Assembly (NCBI RefSeq): GCF_900148515.1
Contig: NZ_FRXN01000001.1
Coordinates: forward strand, 558,001-622,000
Length of the DNA stretch: 64,000 nt
Direction: 5' to 3'
Source of the DNA: Algoriphagus zhangzhouensis
GTDB taxonomy: Bacteria; Bacteroidota; Bacteroidia; Cytophagales; Cyclobacteriaceae
Shown: in pieces, positions 1 to 8,948 of the stretch
Position numbering within the stretch: the first letter of the stretch is position 1
How the letters are laid out: every line of letters begins with the position of its first letter
The notes under the pieces: model-generated
The model's database searches: none
What the model saw: the letters and a program-made list of their open reading frames with translations, nothing else
What the model was told of the DNA's origin: nothing
Program-made: the position numbers and the translations under genes

Positions 1-1
1 A

Positions 2-1585
2 AAGATCGAGCAGAAAATGATCGAATTGGCTCGCCAAAAGAATGAGTATGTCAGAAAAGACATCTCCAAGCAAGATGCCGTTGCTTACTTCCAGGAGAAA
101 GGCGACGAATACAAATTAGACCTTTTGGAAGGTTTGGAAGATGGTTCCATAACTTTCTATGAGCAGGGAAATTTCACGGATCTTTGCCGTGGACCACATA
201 TCCCAAATACCGGCTTCATCAAAGCTGTGAAGTTGACCAATATCGCTGGTGCGTATTGGAGAGGTGATGAAAACCGCAAAATGTTGACTCGTATTTACGG
301 TGTGACTTTCCCGAAAGCCAAAGAGCTTCAGGAATATATGACCATGTTGGAAGAAGCCAAAAAGCGTGACCATAGAAAATTGGGACGTGAATTGGAGCTA
401 TTCACCTTCTCCGAAAAGGTTGGGATGGGACTTCCTTTGTGGTTGCCGAAAGGGACTTTGTTGAGAGAAAGATTGGTGAGTTTCTTGAAAAAGGCTCAGG
501 ATAAGTCTGGTTATCAACAAGTAACCACCCCTCATATCGGTCATAAGGCTTTGTATGAGACTTCGGGACATTATGAAAAATATGGAAAGGACTCTTTCCA
601 GCCGATAGCTACTCCAAACGAAGGGGAGGAGTTCCTATTGAAACCGATGAACTGCCCTCACCATTGTGAGATTTATAAATACAAGCCACGTTCTTATAAA
701 GAGCTTCCAATCCGTTATGCGGAATTTGGAACGGTTTACAGATACGAGCAAAGTGGTGAGTTGCATGGATTGACCCGAGTGAGAGGATTTACTCAGGATG
801 ATGCACACATCTTCTGTAGACCTGATCAGGTGAAAGAAGAGTTTATCAAAGTAATCGACTTAGTATTGTATGTATTCAAGGCTTTGGGCTTTGATGATTA
901 CACTGCTCAGATTTCTTTGAGAGATCCGGAAAATCCTTCCAAATACATCGGAGGAGATGAAGCTTGGAACAAAGCTGAGACTGCGATTATTGAAGCAGCG
1001 GCTGAAAAAGGTCTGAATACTGTAACTGAACTAGGCGAAGCAGCTTTCTATGGTCCTAAGTTGGACTTCATGGTGAAAGATGCTTTGGGTAGAAAGTGGC
1101 AGTTGGGAACTATTCAGGTAGACTACCAGTTGCCTGATAGATTCCAGTTGGAATACATTGGTTCGGACAATCAAAAGCACCGTCCAGTGATGATTCACAG
1201 AGCACCTTTTGGTTCCTTGGAACGCTTTGTGGCAGTTTTAATCGAGCACTGTGCTGGTAATTTCCCACTTTGGCTTTCCCCAGAGCAATTAACTATTTTG
1301 CCTATTTCTGAGAAATTTGTTGGGTATGCTGAGGAAATTAAAGCTATTTTGGACGAGCATGATATTTCTGGTTCAATCGACAATCGAGATGAGAAGATTG
1401 GAAGAAAAATCAGAGATGCAGAAGTGAAGAAAATCCCTTTCATGATTATTGTAGGGGAAAAAGAACAAGAAGAAAGAAAACTTTCTGTCCGTAAACACGG
1501 GGAGGGAGATATCGGTAACTTCTCACCGGAGGAGTTTATAAAGTATTTTCAAGGGATTATTTCAGAATCACTGAGTAGAGAATAA
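2..1585 (+). CDS. thrS: Threonyl-tRNA synthetase, 3' part (5' end outside window)
   Basis: Charges tRNA-Thr with threonine in the cytoplasm. The reading frame is open from base 2, so the gene begins before the window; about 527 codons are visible of roughly 640 to 650 usual for the family, so the TGS domain and part of the editing domain are missing. Visible parts are the end of the second additional domain (CRGPHI), the class II catalytic core with the zinc-ligand regions MNCPHHC, DDAHIF and MIHRAPFGS, motif 2 ([12 protein letters not shown]) and the C-terminal anticodon-binding domain. It is followed after 86 bases by infC, the usual thrS-infC-rpmI-rplT order. Identity is certain. Confidence 0.98.
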   Translation, partial: KIEQKMIELARQKNEYVRKDISKQDAVAYFQEKGDEYKLDLLEGLEDGSITFYEQGNFTDLCRGPHIPNTGFIKAVKLTNIAGAYWRGDENRKMLTRIYGVTFPKAKELQEYMTMLEEAKKRDHRKLGRELELFTFSEKVGMGLPLWLPKGTLLRERLVSFLKKAQDKSGYQQVTTPHIGHKALYETSGHYEKYGKDSFQPIATPNEGEEFLLKPMNCPHHCEIYKYKPRSYKELPIRYAEFGTVYRYEQSGELHGLTRVRGFTQDDAHIFCRPDQVKEEFIKVIDLVLYVFKALGFDDYTAQISLRDPENPSKYIGGDEAWNKAETAIIEAAAEKGLNTVTELGEAAFYGPKLDFMVKDALGRKWQLGTIQVDYQLPDRFQLEYIGSDNQKHRPVMIHRAPFGSLERFVAVLIEHCAGNFPLWLSPEQLTILPISEKFVGYAEEIKAILDEHDISGSIDNRDEKIGRKIRDAEVKKIPFMIIVGEKEQEERKLSVRKHGEGDIGNFSPEEFIKYFQGIISESLSRE

Positions 1586-1671
1586 AATTGGAAAATTTTC
1601 TTCTGCTTTTTTAGAATTTAGAAATAATTCCGATATTTGCAGTCAATTTCAAAAAAACAACTAAAGCTAAC

Positions 1672-2223
1672 TTGAGAGACAGAAATCCAAAAAGAGGTCG
1701 GCAGGAAGAGCCATACAAGGTAAACCAAAGAATACGGGCCAGAGAAGTACGATTAGTAGGTGAATACGTAGATGGAGGAAATGCCGTCCTACCCCTAGAC
1801 AAAGCACTAAAACTTGCCCAAGACAACGACCTCGATCTAGTAGAGATTTCTCCGAATGTGAATCCTCCTGTTTGTAAGATTTTGGATTATGCCAAATTCA
1901 AATACGAGCAGAAGAAGAAACAAAAAGAGATTAAAGCCAATGCGGCTAAGGTTGTTTTGAAAGAAATTCGGTTCGGACCTAATACAGATGAACATGACTA
2001 CAATTTCAAATTGAAGCATGCCATCAACTTCTTGAAAGAAGGCGCCAAAGTGAAAGCTTATGTGCACTTCGTTGGTAGAAGTATTGTATTTAAGGAAAGA
2101 GGAGAGATGTTGTTGCTTAAGTTTGCACAGGCTTTGGAAGATTACGGAGCAGTGGAACAACTTCCGAAATTGGAAGGAAAAAGAATGAGCATCTTCATCG
2201 CGCCGAAACAAGCGAAGAAATAA
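1672..2223 (+). CDS. infC: Translation initiation factor IF-3
   Basis: Binds the 30S subunit and checks the start codon and initiator tRNA. The 183 residues show the basic N-terminal domain ([16 protein letters not shown]), the linker rich in Lys and Gln, and the C-terminal domain ending [10 protein letters not shown]. No ATG lies at the proper N-terminus: the frame is closed by TAG at 1612 and the first plausible start is TTG at 1672. A rare start codon is expected for IF-3, which discriminates against non-AUG starts and in E. coli represses its own AUU-started message; self-control here is an inference. A box GATATTTG at 1632-1639 is one base off the TAnnTTTG consensus and could be an internal promoter. 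Confidence 0.96.
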   Translation: MRDRNPKRGRQEEPYKVNQRIRAREVRLVGEYVDGGNAVLPLDKALKLAQDNDLDLVEISPNVNPPVCKILDYAKFKYEQKKKQKEIKANAAKVVLKEIRFGPNTDEHDYNFKLKHAINFLKEGAKVKAYVHFVGRSIVFKERGEMLLLKFAQALEDYGAVEQLPKLEGKRMSIFIAPKQAKK

Positions 2224-2247
2224 TTTCAACTAAATACAAACAGCAAA

Positions 2248-2442
2248 ATGCCAAAAGTAAAAACCAAATCTTCCGCTAAAAAGCGATTCGCTTTGACCGG
2301 AACAGGAAAAATCAAAAGGAAACACGCTTTCAAAAGCCACATCCTGACTAAGAAGTCTACCAAAAGAAAGAGAGAACTTACCAAAGCTGGTTTGGTTCAC
2401 GAATCCGATGAGGGTAGAGTAAGAGACATGTTGAGAATCTGA
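2248..2442 (+). CDS. rpmI: 50S ribosomal protein L35
   Basis: Small, very basic large-subunit protein of 64 residues with the typical start [14 protein letters not shown] and the [11 protein letters not shown] segment. It lies 24 bases after infC and 98 bases before rplT, the standard operon arrangement. The spacer before rplT contains a TTCGA-GAAA-TCGAA mini-hairpin at 2500-2513, possibly part of a regulatory leader, though this is weak evidence. Confidence 0.98.
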   Translation: MPKVKTKSSAKKRFALTGTGKIKRKHAFKSHILTKKSTKRKRELTKAGLVHESDEGRVRDMLRI

Positions 2443-2540
2443 TCAACCTGTTTTAAAAATTAAGGTTTATTTATTCACCAGATGCTTTGGTCTAAAGAGT
2501 TCGAGAAATCGAAACACCAAGTGTCAAAAAACAAAAGATT

Positions 2541-2885
2541 ATGCCTAGATCAGTAAACGCGGTAGCGTCCAGAGCAAGAAGAAAAAAAGTGCTTAAAGCC
2601 ACAAGAGGTTACTTCGGAAGAGGTAGCAACGTGTGGACTGTAGCAAAAAACAAGTATGAGAAAGGTCTTCAGTATGCGTACAGAGACAGAAAAGCGAAGA
2701 AAAGAGAATTCAGAGCTTTGTGGATCCAACGTATCAACGCCGGTGCTAGAGAGCACGGTATTTCCTATTCTCAATTCATGGGTATGTTGAAAAAAGCTGA
2801 CATCGAGTTGAACCGTAAGGTTTTGGCTGATTTGGCTATGAACCACCCAGAGGCATTCAAAGCTGTAGTTGAAAGAGTTAAATAA
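2541..2885 (+). CDS. rplT: 50S ribosomal protein L20
   Basis: Early-assembling large-subunit protein that binds 23S rRNA and in several bacteria also represses the infC-rpmI-rplT message. The 114 residues match the family along the whole length, with the start [16 protein letters not shown] and the segment [20 protein letters not shown]. Last gene of the operon; a strong terminator hairpin follows at once. Confidence 0.98.
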   Translation: MPRSVNAVASRARRKKVLKATRGYFGRGSNVWTVAKNKYEKGLQYAYRDRKAKKREFRALWIQRINAGAREHGISYSQFMGMLKKADIELNRKVLADLAMNHPEAFKAVVERVK

Positions 2886-2909
2886 GGTTTGCTTACCTTA
2901 TTTAGCGGA

Positions 2910-2937
2910 AAGCCTTCCTATTCGGGAAGGCTTTTTT
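2910..2937 (+). terminator. Rho-independent terminator after rplT
   Basis: A perfect 9-bp stem (AAGCCTTCC at 2910-2918, GGAAGGCTT at 2925-2933) with a 6-base loop runs into a T-rich tail. It ends the ribosomal protein operon 25 bases after the rplT stop codon. Confidence 0.9.
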
Positions 2938-3000
2938 ATTTTAATGGGTGCCGAAGATTTTTTGGAAGGTTTATTTTTAGAATTCAATCATATCTTTCCT

Positions 3001-3885
3001 ATGCAAATCAAGCAACTCCCTGTTTTCCTTTTTATATCTCTGCTTTTTTTTCAGTGCAAACCATCTCCTTCACAAGATCAAGACTCAGAAGATATTAAGA
3101 CCTCAGGCCCTTATGAAGGTTATGATATAGTTTGGGCGGATGAGTTTGATTATTCAGGAAAACCAGATTCTACTTTTTGGTCTTATGAGCATGGGTTTGT
3201 TCGCAATAATGAACTCCAATGGTATCAGCCAGAAAATGCAGAAGTATTGGATGGAAATTTGGTGATTACAGGCAAAAGAGAAAAGATTCCTAATTCCAAA
3301 TATGATCCTCAAAGTCAGGATTGGAGAAAGAATAGAGAGTTTGCCGAGTACAGCTCCTCATTGATTCATACAAGAGGGAAATATTCCTTCCAATACGGGA
3401 TCCTTGAGGTCAAGGCAAAACTAGATACAGCCTTGGGTATGTGGCCAGCTATCTGGACTTTGGGAATGAAAAAAGGATGGCCTGCAAATGGAGAAATAGA
3501 TGTGATGGAATATTATAGAGTAGATGGAGATGCTACGATTTTGGCAAACGCTGCATGGGCTCATCCTGATAAGAGAGCTGCTTGGGATGAGGCAAAAATC
3601 TCTTTCAAAGAGTTTCTAGCCAAAGATCCGGATTGGCCTCAGAAATTTCACATTTGGAAAATGGAGTGGGATGAAAAGAAAATCATTCTTTCTCTGGATG
3701 ATCAAGTTTTAAATGAGGTCAACTTGGAGGAAACAATTAATCCAGACGGTAGTAATCCTTTTCATCAGCCACATTATATTCTTTTAAATATGGCCATTGG
3801 CTCCAATGGAGGTGATCCAAGTAATTCAGAGTTTCCTGGTAAATACCTCGTTGATTATGTGCGTGTATATCAAAAGGTTGAGTGA
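3001..3885 (+). CDS. Secreted glycoside hydrolase family 16 (laminarinase-like)
   Basis: Endo-acting beta-glucanase-type enzyme, probably cutting beta-1,3- or mixed-linked glucans such as laminarin outside the cell. The 294-residue product starts with a lipoprotein-like signal (hydrophobic stretch ending LLFFQC, Cys20), then a single GH16 jelly-roll. The family active-site signature ExDxxE is intact as E165-I-D167-V-M-E170, inside NGEIDVMEYY. The ATG at 3001 was chosen because upstream starts in this frame lie inside rplT or its terminator and would bury the signal peptide. Stands alone, in the same direction as the next carbohydrate-active gene. Substrate cannot be read from the sequence. 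Confidence 0.92.
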   Translation: MQIKQLPVFLFISLLFFQCKPSPSQDQDSEDIKTSGPYEGYDIVWADEFDYSGKPDSTFWSYEHGFVRNNELQWYQPENAEVLDGNLVITGKREKIPNSKYDPQSQDWRKNREFAEYSSSLIHTRGKYSFQYGILEVKAKLDTALGMWPAIWTLGMKKGWPANGEIDVMEYYRVDGDATILANAAWAHPDKRAAWDEAKISFKEFLAKDPDWPQKFHIWKMEWDEKKIILSLDDQVLNEVNLEETINPDGSNPFHQPHYILLNMAIGSNGGDPSNSEFPGKYLVDYVRVYQKVE

Positions 3886-3934
3886 AACAATTGATTTCTG
3901 TTATCTTGACCGTTCCTAATCTATTCACCATACC

Positions 3935-5563
3935 ATGAACCCGAAATCTTTCATTTTTTGCATAGTTCTATTTTCTGTCTCGACCTTCACTTTTGGTCAA
4001 ATTCCGATTTATGAACGATTTGAGCAAGTTTTTACGAGTAACAAAACCTATGATGATCCCATTTATCAAGTTCAGAATTTTGAGATAGTATTTACTTCTC
4101 CAACCGGGGTAAAGAAGACTGTTCGTGGCTTTTGGGATGGTGGAGATACTTGGAAAGTTCGATTTATGCCGGATGAAATCGGCACCTGGACATATATTTC
4201 CAATTCCTCAGATAAAGGAAATTCTGGTTTGCATCAAATTGAAGGATCCTTTGAATGCAAAGCTTCAGAAAATGAATTGGACCTTTATCAAAAGGGGCCG
4301 ATTGTCCATTTTCCCGGAACTTACCAGCTTAGGCATCAAGATGGTACACCTTTCTTTTGGACAGCTTGTACGGCTTGGAATGGAGCATTAAAATCAACCC
4401 AAGAGGAATGGGATTATTATTTGGAGAATAGGCTTGAGAATTCTTACAATACGATTCAATTGGTGACGACCCAGTGGAGAGGTAGTGAGAAGAATGGGGA
4501 AGGAGAGGTCGCTTTTACAGGATCGGGTCATATCCAGATCAATCCCGAATTTTTCAAAAGAATCGATGAAAGAATAGATGAGGCTAATCGGAAAGGCTTG
4601 TTGGTTTCACCGGTGATTTTATGGGCATTGCCTTTTGGTGATGGGACTGAATATAGTCCAGGATATTATTTGCCAATCAGAGAAGCTGTCATTCTTGCCA
4701 AATACATTGTAGCCAGATATCAGGGAAACCATGTTTTGTGGAATCTGGGAGGAGATGGTAAGTATTACGGAGATTTGGAGGATCGATGGAAATCGATTGG
4801 AGAGCAGGTTTTTGGAGAAGGAAAATATCAAGGATTGGTGACTCTTCATCCACATGGCTTGAGTTGGGTTGGTGATACTTATGAAGATGAACCATGGTAT
4901 GAAGTGTATACCTATCAATCTTCTCATTCCAAAGCTGAAGGAACAGTGAATTGGATTAATAAAGGCCCTGTTACGGATCGCTGGTCCAAGATTCGTCCTT
5001 TACCTATTATAAATACTGAGCCTTTGTATGAAGATATTCGAAAGGATGCCAGTCCACAGGATATTAGAAACGCTTGGTATTGGTCTGTTTTTGCTGCCCC
5101 AGTTGCCGGATTAACGTATGGAGCAAATGGAATTTGGCCTTGGCTCAGAGAAGGAGAGGAGATCGAAAACCATGGGCCATCTGAACATGTGAAACGCTGG
5201 AAAGAAAGTTTGGAACTTCCAGGAAGCATCCAGATGGGATATTTGAATCAATTGTTTACCAAATTCAAGTGGTGGGAATTGAAACCCAATCAAACTTTGC
5301 TAGTCCACCAACCTGGTGAGGAATCCTTTGATCAATTTGTTTCAATTTTATCTGATGCTGAAAATAAGCTCCTTTTAGTCTATACTCCTCAGATGCAGAC
5401 TTTTCAAATCAAACCAATTTTTGGCAAGTCTTATAAAGTGACTTGGTTTAATCCAGCAACCAATGAATACCTTCCTGGTGAAAGTATTCAAATTTATCAA
5501 ATACTGACTTTTGAGAATCCTTTCGAAGAAGATGCAGTGCTTATTTTGGAATTAAAGGAGTAA
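3935..5563 (+). CDS. Secreted DUF5060/DUF4038 glycosidase-like protein (GH140-like)
   Basis: The 542-residue protein has a cleavable signal peptide (about residues 1-21, ending TFGQ). A beta-sandwich N-terminal domain of the DUF5060 type follows (about 25-110, with GFWDGGDTWKVRF and GTWTY), then a TIM-barrel of the DUF4038 apiosidase-like type (about 125-440; HQDGTPFFWTACTAWNG, VLWNLGGDG, WYWSVFAAPVAGLTYG) and a C-terminal small beta domain. Members of this barrel family include pectin-side-chain apiosidases (GH140); the true substrate here is unknown. It starts 49 bases after the GH16 gene, so the two may be expressed together. Confidence 0.8.
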   Translation: MNPKSFIFCIVLFSVSTFTFGQIPIYERFEQVFTSNKTYDDPIYQVQNFEIVFTSPTGVKKTVRGFWDGGDTWKVRFMPDEIGTWTYISNSSDKGNSGLHQIEGSFECKASENELDLYQKGPIVHFPGTYQLRHQDGTPFFWTACTAWNGALKSTQEEWDYYLENRLENSYNTIQLVTTQWRGSEKNGEGEVAFTGSGHIQINPEFFKRIDERIDEANRKGLLVSPVILWALPFGDGTEYSPGYYLPIREAVILAKYIVARYQGNHVLWNLGGDGKYYGDLEDRWKSIGEQVFGEGKYQGLVTLHPHGLSWVGDTYEDEPWYEVYTYQSSHSKAEGTVNWINKGPVTDRWSKIRPLPIINTEPLYEDIRKDASPQDIRNAWYWSVFAAPVAGLTYGANGIWPWLREGEEIENHGPSEHVKRWKESLELPGSIQMGYLNQLFTKFKWWELKPNQTLLVHQPGEESFDQFVSILSDAENKLLLVYTPQMQTFQIKPIFGKSYKVTWFNPATNEYLPGESIQIYQILTFENPFEEDAVLILELKE

Positions 5564-5656
5564 TTACTGAACTGTTTATTTTAACTAACCTGTTAAATCA
5601 GGTTAATCTAATCTGAATCAGTGCATTGAGAAATTACTTTTTTGGTATTTTTCTTC

Positions 5657-6295
5657 ATGATCGAATTTTTATCCTTTCAAAAATCTTATCACTCTAACCT
5701 GATTCTTTCCATTCCGCAATTCAATTTGGATTCAGGAATCTACTTTCTCAAGGGTCCAAATGGGGTTGGAAAAACAACACTTCTACAATCAATAGCAGGG
5801 TTAATAGATTTTGAAGGTAAGATAGTTTTAAATAAAAATATTGACCTGAAGTCAAATCCTGTTGCTTTTAGATCATTGGTGAATTATGGTGTTGCTGAGC
5901 CAAAATTCCCTGATTTTCTAACAGGAGAGGATATGATTGAAATCTTTTTGACAGGGAAAAGAGGCAAAAGAGAACATGTTGAATATTTGATTTCTTTTAT
6001 GGGATTGAAATCCTTTATCAATCAAAAAATCGGAGAATATTCCTCTGGAATGCTCAAAAAACTCTCTCTGCTTTGTGCATTTTTGGGAGAAAGCCAATGG
6101 ATTCTTTTAGATGAGCCATTTACCACTTTGGATAATAAATCAGTGGAAGATCTGATCCAATGGGTTTTACATTACCAAGAAAAATTTGGAAGCAATTTTA
6201 TTATTTCCTCCCATCAACTTTTGCCAATTGAGATTCAATCTTCCTGTAAAGTAATTGCTATTGAGGATAAGACTTTGAATTGGGTAGAGGCATGA
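5657..6295 (+). CDS. ABC transporter ATP-binding protein
   Basis: ATPase subunit of a small ABC exporter. The 212 residues include Walker A GPNGVGKTT (33-41), the signature YSSGMLKKL, Walker B WILLDEPF and the switch histidine in SSHQL. The signature is degenerate (SSGM for LSGG). I start at ATG 5657; an in-frame TTG at 5642 would only add MVFFF. The stop codon overlaps the ATG of the following permease (ATGA), so the pair is translationally coupled and works as one transporter. Substrate unknown. Confidence 0.9.
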   Translation: MIEFLSFQKSYHSNLILSIPQFNLDSGIYFLKGPNGVGKTTLLQSIAGLIDFEGKIVLNKNIDLKSNPVAFRSLVNYGVAEPKFPDFLTGEDMIEIFLTGKRGKREHVEYLISFMGLKSFINQKIGEYSSGMLKKLSLLCAFLGESQWILLDEPFTTLDNKSVEDLIQWVLHYQEKFGSNFIISSHQLLPIEIQSSCKVIAIEDKTLNWVEA

Positions 6296-7416
6296 AAGCT
6301 GGGACTTTGAGAGTTTTGATTCGGCTAATCTCTTTTCGCTTTTATAAGGAGCAAATGGGATTTCTACTGATGGTTTTCGGAGTGATTTTTAGCCACATAT
6401 TTTGGATAAAGCCTCTTGGGGGACACTTAAACCATGAAGATTCGGTCAAGTTCCATTTGATCTTGCTCTATTCATTCGCCAGTGAACTGATTATGCTCAT
6501 TCTTTTTCTGATTCTTTTGATTGTTTACGCTTGGAGGGTAGTTGGATTTATGGAGAGACTATTGAAATTGGAGTCCAACCAATTCCTTTTCTATTCTATC
6601 AATGCTTTGCCAAGTAGCGAACAAATTAGAATTTGGTTTGGGGTGTTTACAATCATATTTGCTCCAGCAATTCTATTGGTGTGTGGGATTTTCTATGCCG
6701 GATTTAAATATGGAGAACTCTCACTTTTAATTTATTATCCAGTTATCATCTTCTTGATTTGTTATGGAATTTCAGCTTTTGTTGTTAGAAATCTGAATCG
6801 TGGTTCGAACGCTCCAAGGAACTCACTTCTATCCATTACTTTTCAGCATATCAAAAAACCACTTTGGTCAATTCCACTTTTTAATTTTCTATTCCATCAA
6901 AAAATAGTCTTTCTGTTATTTAAACTTCTTTCAATAGTAATTGCGATTGGAGGAGTATTTCTGTTTCAAGATTTGAATGGGGATGTTCGAGTTTTTCAAT
7001 TGATTACTCTTACTATGGCAATGATCAATAGCTATTTGGTCTATACTATGAAAAAATACGAGGATGAATTTCTGATTTTTAGTAGAAATTTTCCCGAGAC
7101 AATATTTCAGATCTGGGGAAGGGTTGGAGCTAAGCTGGTAGTTTTGTTTCTACCCGAGTTGTTTGTGATCCTGGTAATTTTCCCTATAACTGATTTTATT
7201 CCACTGTCTGCTTTTCTTTTGGGGATTGGAGGCTTATTTGAAGTACTTCTGTTGCGAATGGGTGAAATTCAGAAATTCTATCAAGTGATCTTCGGGATGT
7301 TCTTTGGCGCTATTTTGCTTATTCTAGGAGGGTATGGTTGGTATTTGATATTAGCTCTCCCTATTTCAATAATTCTTTTTCGAAGATTTTATTACAAAAA
7401 TATCCCTTTGGAGTAA
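6292..7416 (+). CDS. ABC transporter membrane protein, multi-spanning
   Basis: A 374-residue, very hydrophobic protein with roughly eight to ten membrane segments and no recognisable soluble domain. It overlaps the stop codon of the ATPase gene by four bases, which together with its topology identifies it as the permease half of an ABC exporter. The true start is ATG 6292 (MKAGTLRVLIRLISF). No specific family name can be given from sequence reading alone; the cargo is unknown. Confidence 0.75.
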   Translation: MKAGTLRVLIRLISFRFYKEQMGFLLMVFGVIFSHIFWIKPLGGHLNHEDSVKFHLILLYSFASELIMLILFLILLIVYAWRVVGFMERLLKLESNQFLFYSINALPSSEQIRIWFGVFTIIFAPAILLVCGIFYAGFKYGELSLLIYYPVIIFLICYGISAFVVRNLNRGSNAPRNSLLSITFQHIKKPLWSIPLFNFLFHQKIVFLLFKLLSIVIAIGGVFLFQDLNGDVRVFQLITLTMAMINSYLVYTMKKYEDEFLIFSRNFPETIFQIWGRVGAKLVVLFLPELFVILVIFPITDFIPLSAFLLGIGGLFEVLLLRMGEIQKFYQVIFGMFFGAILLILGGYGWYLILALPISIILFRRFYYKNIPLE

Positions 7417-7425
7417 GGGGTGGTG

Positions 7426-7558
7426 AAAAATAAAAAAGTTTCCATTTTTGAAAGATCCTCGATGCTGATCGGGATAGCGGGTCCCGATAGGTACCGGGAG
7501 GAGTTGAACTTGCCTTCTGCAAGCAGGCCCGTGTCCGCCGCGGCGGATATGAATCCTG
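7426..7558. repeat. 133-bp direct repeat, copy 1
   Basis: Identical, base for base, to 7834-7966. It contains nested palindromes: an ATCGGGA/TCCCGAT pair, a TCCCG/CGGGA pair around GGTACC, and the perfect 14-bp palindrome TCCGCCGCGGCGGA. It also holds pieces resembling the 3' half of the nearby tRNA-Met (GTTCAACTCC and CAGGATTCATA on the minus strand) and its terminator (TTTCA.AAATGGAA.CTTTTTT). The small open frames inside it are not genes. Confidence 0.95.
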
Positions 7559-7563
7559 AACAA

Positions 7564-7827
7564 TTATTTTAGGTAGAAGGGAAGTATTTCCTTTTTTATC
7601 CATTCCCGACCTTTTCCGGATTTCAATTCTTTTTCTCGACTCAATGCATCTGTTTTAAGGTTGAAAAATTCAACCCAGATGACAGTCCAGGGTCTATATC
7701 TTATGGTAAATCCCTTTGTTGATTTCATTTTATGAAAATGAAACCTAGTGATTAAATTGGAAGTCATTCCGGTGTTTGATTTACATGTTGGAAAAGAATA
7801 AAGAACATATACAACGAATTCTTTCAT
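7564..7827 (-). CDS. Small GIY-YIG nuclease-like protein
   Basis: An 87-residue protein of the stand-alone, UvrC-like GIY-YIG type. The start MKEFVVYVLYS matches the first beta-strand motif, GMTSNLITRFHFH replaces the usual YIG.T.NL..R...H stretch, and RPWTVIWVEFFNLKTDALSREKELK and KSGKGREWIKK match the conserved second half including the catalytic-type Glu region. The second G-Y/I-G element is degenerate (SNTG instead of YIG), so activity is uncertain. ATG at 7827 is chosen because the longer frame upstream runs through repeat sequence. The gene lies exactly between two identical 133-bp repeats and close to tRNA-Met. Confidence 0.8.
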   Translation of the reverse strand: MKEFVVYVLYSFPTCKSNTGMTSNLITRFHFHKMKSTKGFTIRYRPWTVIWVEFFNLKTDALSREKELKSGKGREWIKKEILPFYLK

Positions 7828-7833
7828 AGGTAT

Positions 7834-7966
7834 AAAAATAAAAAAGTTTCCATTTTTGAAAGATCCTCGATGCTGATCGGGATAGCGGGTCCCGATAGGT
7901 ACCGGGAGGAGTTGAACTTGCCTTCTGCAAGCAGGCCCGTGTCCGCCGCGGCGGATATGAATCCTG
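7834..7966. repeat. 133-bp direct repeat, copy 2
   Basis: Perfect copy of 7426-7558, displaced by 408 bases, so that the GIY-YIG gene sits between the copies. Continues into a further CTGCAGCTGTTGATTTTAAATG unit shared with copy 3. Confidence 0.95.
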
Positions 7967-7980
7967 CAGCTGTTGATTTT

Positions 7981-8107
7981 AAATGAAAAAAGGCTTCCAT
8001 TTCTGAAAGATCCTCGATGCATTTCGGCATAGCGGGTCCCGATAGGTACCGGGAGGAGTTGAGCCGTGTCCGCCGCGGCGGATATGAAAACTGCAGCTGT
8101 TGATTTT
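7981..8107. repeat. Diverged third copy of the repeat
   Basis: About 127 bases aligned with copies 1 and 2 but shortened in the middle and with ATTTCGGCAT replacing the first palindrome. The 46 bases at 7964-8009 recur unchanged at 8091-8136, running into the real terminator of tRNA-Met. This shows the array was made by duplication of the tRNA 3' flank. Confidence 0.9.
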
Positions 8108-8111
8108 AAAT

Positions 8112-8141
8112 GAAAAAAGGCTTCCATTTCTGAAAGCCTTT
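8112..8141 (-). terminator. Terminator of tRNA-Met
   Basis: On the minus strand AAAGGCTT and AAGCCTTT pair around a short TCAGAAATGG loop and are followed by a run of six T. It starts directly after the tRNA 3' end. Confidence 0.85.
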
Positions 8142-8142
8142 G

Positions 8143-8216
8143 TAGCGAGGACGGGAGTTGAACCCGTGACCTCAGGGTTATGAATCCTGCGCTCTAACCA
8201 ACTGAGCTACCTCGCC
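8143..8216 (-). tRNA. tRNA-Met (CAT anticodon)
   Basis: A 74-base cloverleaf on the minus strand: acceptor GGCGAGG pairs with CCTCGCT (G1-U72 wobble), D-arm AGCTCAGTTGGTTAGAGC, anticodon loop TTCATAA, T-arm ACGGGTTCAACTCCCGT, discriminator A. CCA is not encoded. The AU-rich elongator-like acceptor and lack of three G-C pairs in the anticodon stem argue against initiator tRNA; a lysidine-modified tRNA-Ile cannot be excluded by eye. The 266 bases between this tRNA and the next gene hold no coding sequence; a possible minus-strand promoter box CATATTTG lies around 8403-8410. Confidence 0.93.
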
Positions 8217-8483
8217 GAATATCTATAAAACCAGTTTCAATCTGAGATTAGAAAATGCTGGTTACAATTTTATCCATTAATCTTTTTTAAGTATTGAATT
8301 TTCGAATTAATGCCTATATTAAAGCACGGTCGAAGTTCAAAATACTTGGGCTGAAAATCTTTTATTTTCATTTAGTAACCCTCCCGTTCGAATTGGGAAT
8401 GCAAATATGAGGTCTTGTACTGTGAAATGCAAGTTGACGTTCTTTAAAAAAGTGAAATTTTCACGCTGGATAATTTAAAAATC

Positions 8484-8879
8484 ATGGTTAAAAACAAGTT
8501 TGTAGCTGATTATCAAATCAATGCCTCAAAAAAAATAATTTTCCAATATTTGAGTACTGCGAGTGGTTTAGAGGAGTGGTTTGCCGATGAAGTGCGCATT
8601 AACGAGGATAAGGACTTTATTTTTGATTTTGATAATGAAGAGCACTACGCCAAAATCGCATCTATTAGGACTAATTCACATATAAAATTTGAGTTCTTTG
8701 ATCCCAAAGATCCCGTGGAGTCAGATCATGCCTACATCGAATTTAAGCTTGAAGAAAATGAATTGACTCAAACAATGTTTTTGAAAGTTATCGATTACTC
8801 TGATAGCTATGATGACGAGGAGTCGATTGCTATCTGGGATGGCTTAATCGGGAAATTGAAAGAGATAATTGGAGGTTAA
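8484..8879 (+). CDS. START-like domain protein
   Basis: A 131-residue cytoplasmic protein of the Bacteroidota START-like (SRPBCC/AHSA1-related) family. The opening VADYQINASKKIIFQYLSTASGLEEWFAD and the closing helix IAIWDGLIGKLKEII are the expected helix-grip elements around a hydrophobic pocket. It probably binds a hydrophobic ligand, but no ligand is known from the sequence. It precedes the LptF/G permease gene by 69 bases, a pairing that suggests a link with envelope lipid handling, which is inference. Confidence 0.8.
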   Translation: MVKNKFVADYQINASKKIIFQYLSTASGLEEWFADEVRINEDKDFIFDFDNEEHYAKIASIRTNSHIKFEFFDPKDPVESDHAYIEFKLEENELTQTMFLKVIDYSDSYDDEESIAIWDGLIGKLKEIIGG

Positions 8880-8948
8880 TTTCAATGAATTTACCAAATT
8901 TGAACATCCAATACTATGTCCCGTTAGGAACAAGGTAGCAGAGGTGTC

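Noticed and set aside
2443..2540. Possible L20-binding leader before rplT
   Set aside because: Only a 5-bp hairpin is visible; too weak to call as an RNA element.
2869..3098. Earlier starts for the GH16 gene and a short frame at 2889
   Set aside because: They overlap rplT and its terminator; the ATG at 3001 gives a proper lipoprotein signal.
7361..8127. Overlapping minus-strand frames with peptides such as IHIRRGGHGPACRR and LLPVPIGTRY
   Set aside because: They lie in the 133-bp repeat array in several frames at once; only the GIY-YIG part (7564-7827) looks like protein.
7426..8138. Repeat array as a CRISPR
   Set aside because: Repeats are 127-133 bp, contain tRNA-like pieces, have no unique spacers of even length, and no cas gene is near.
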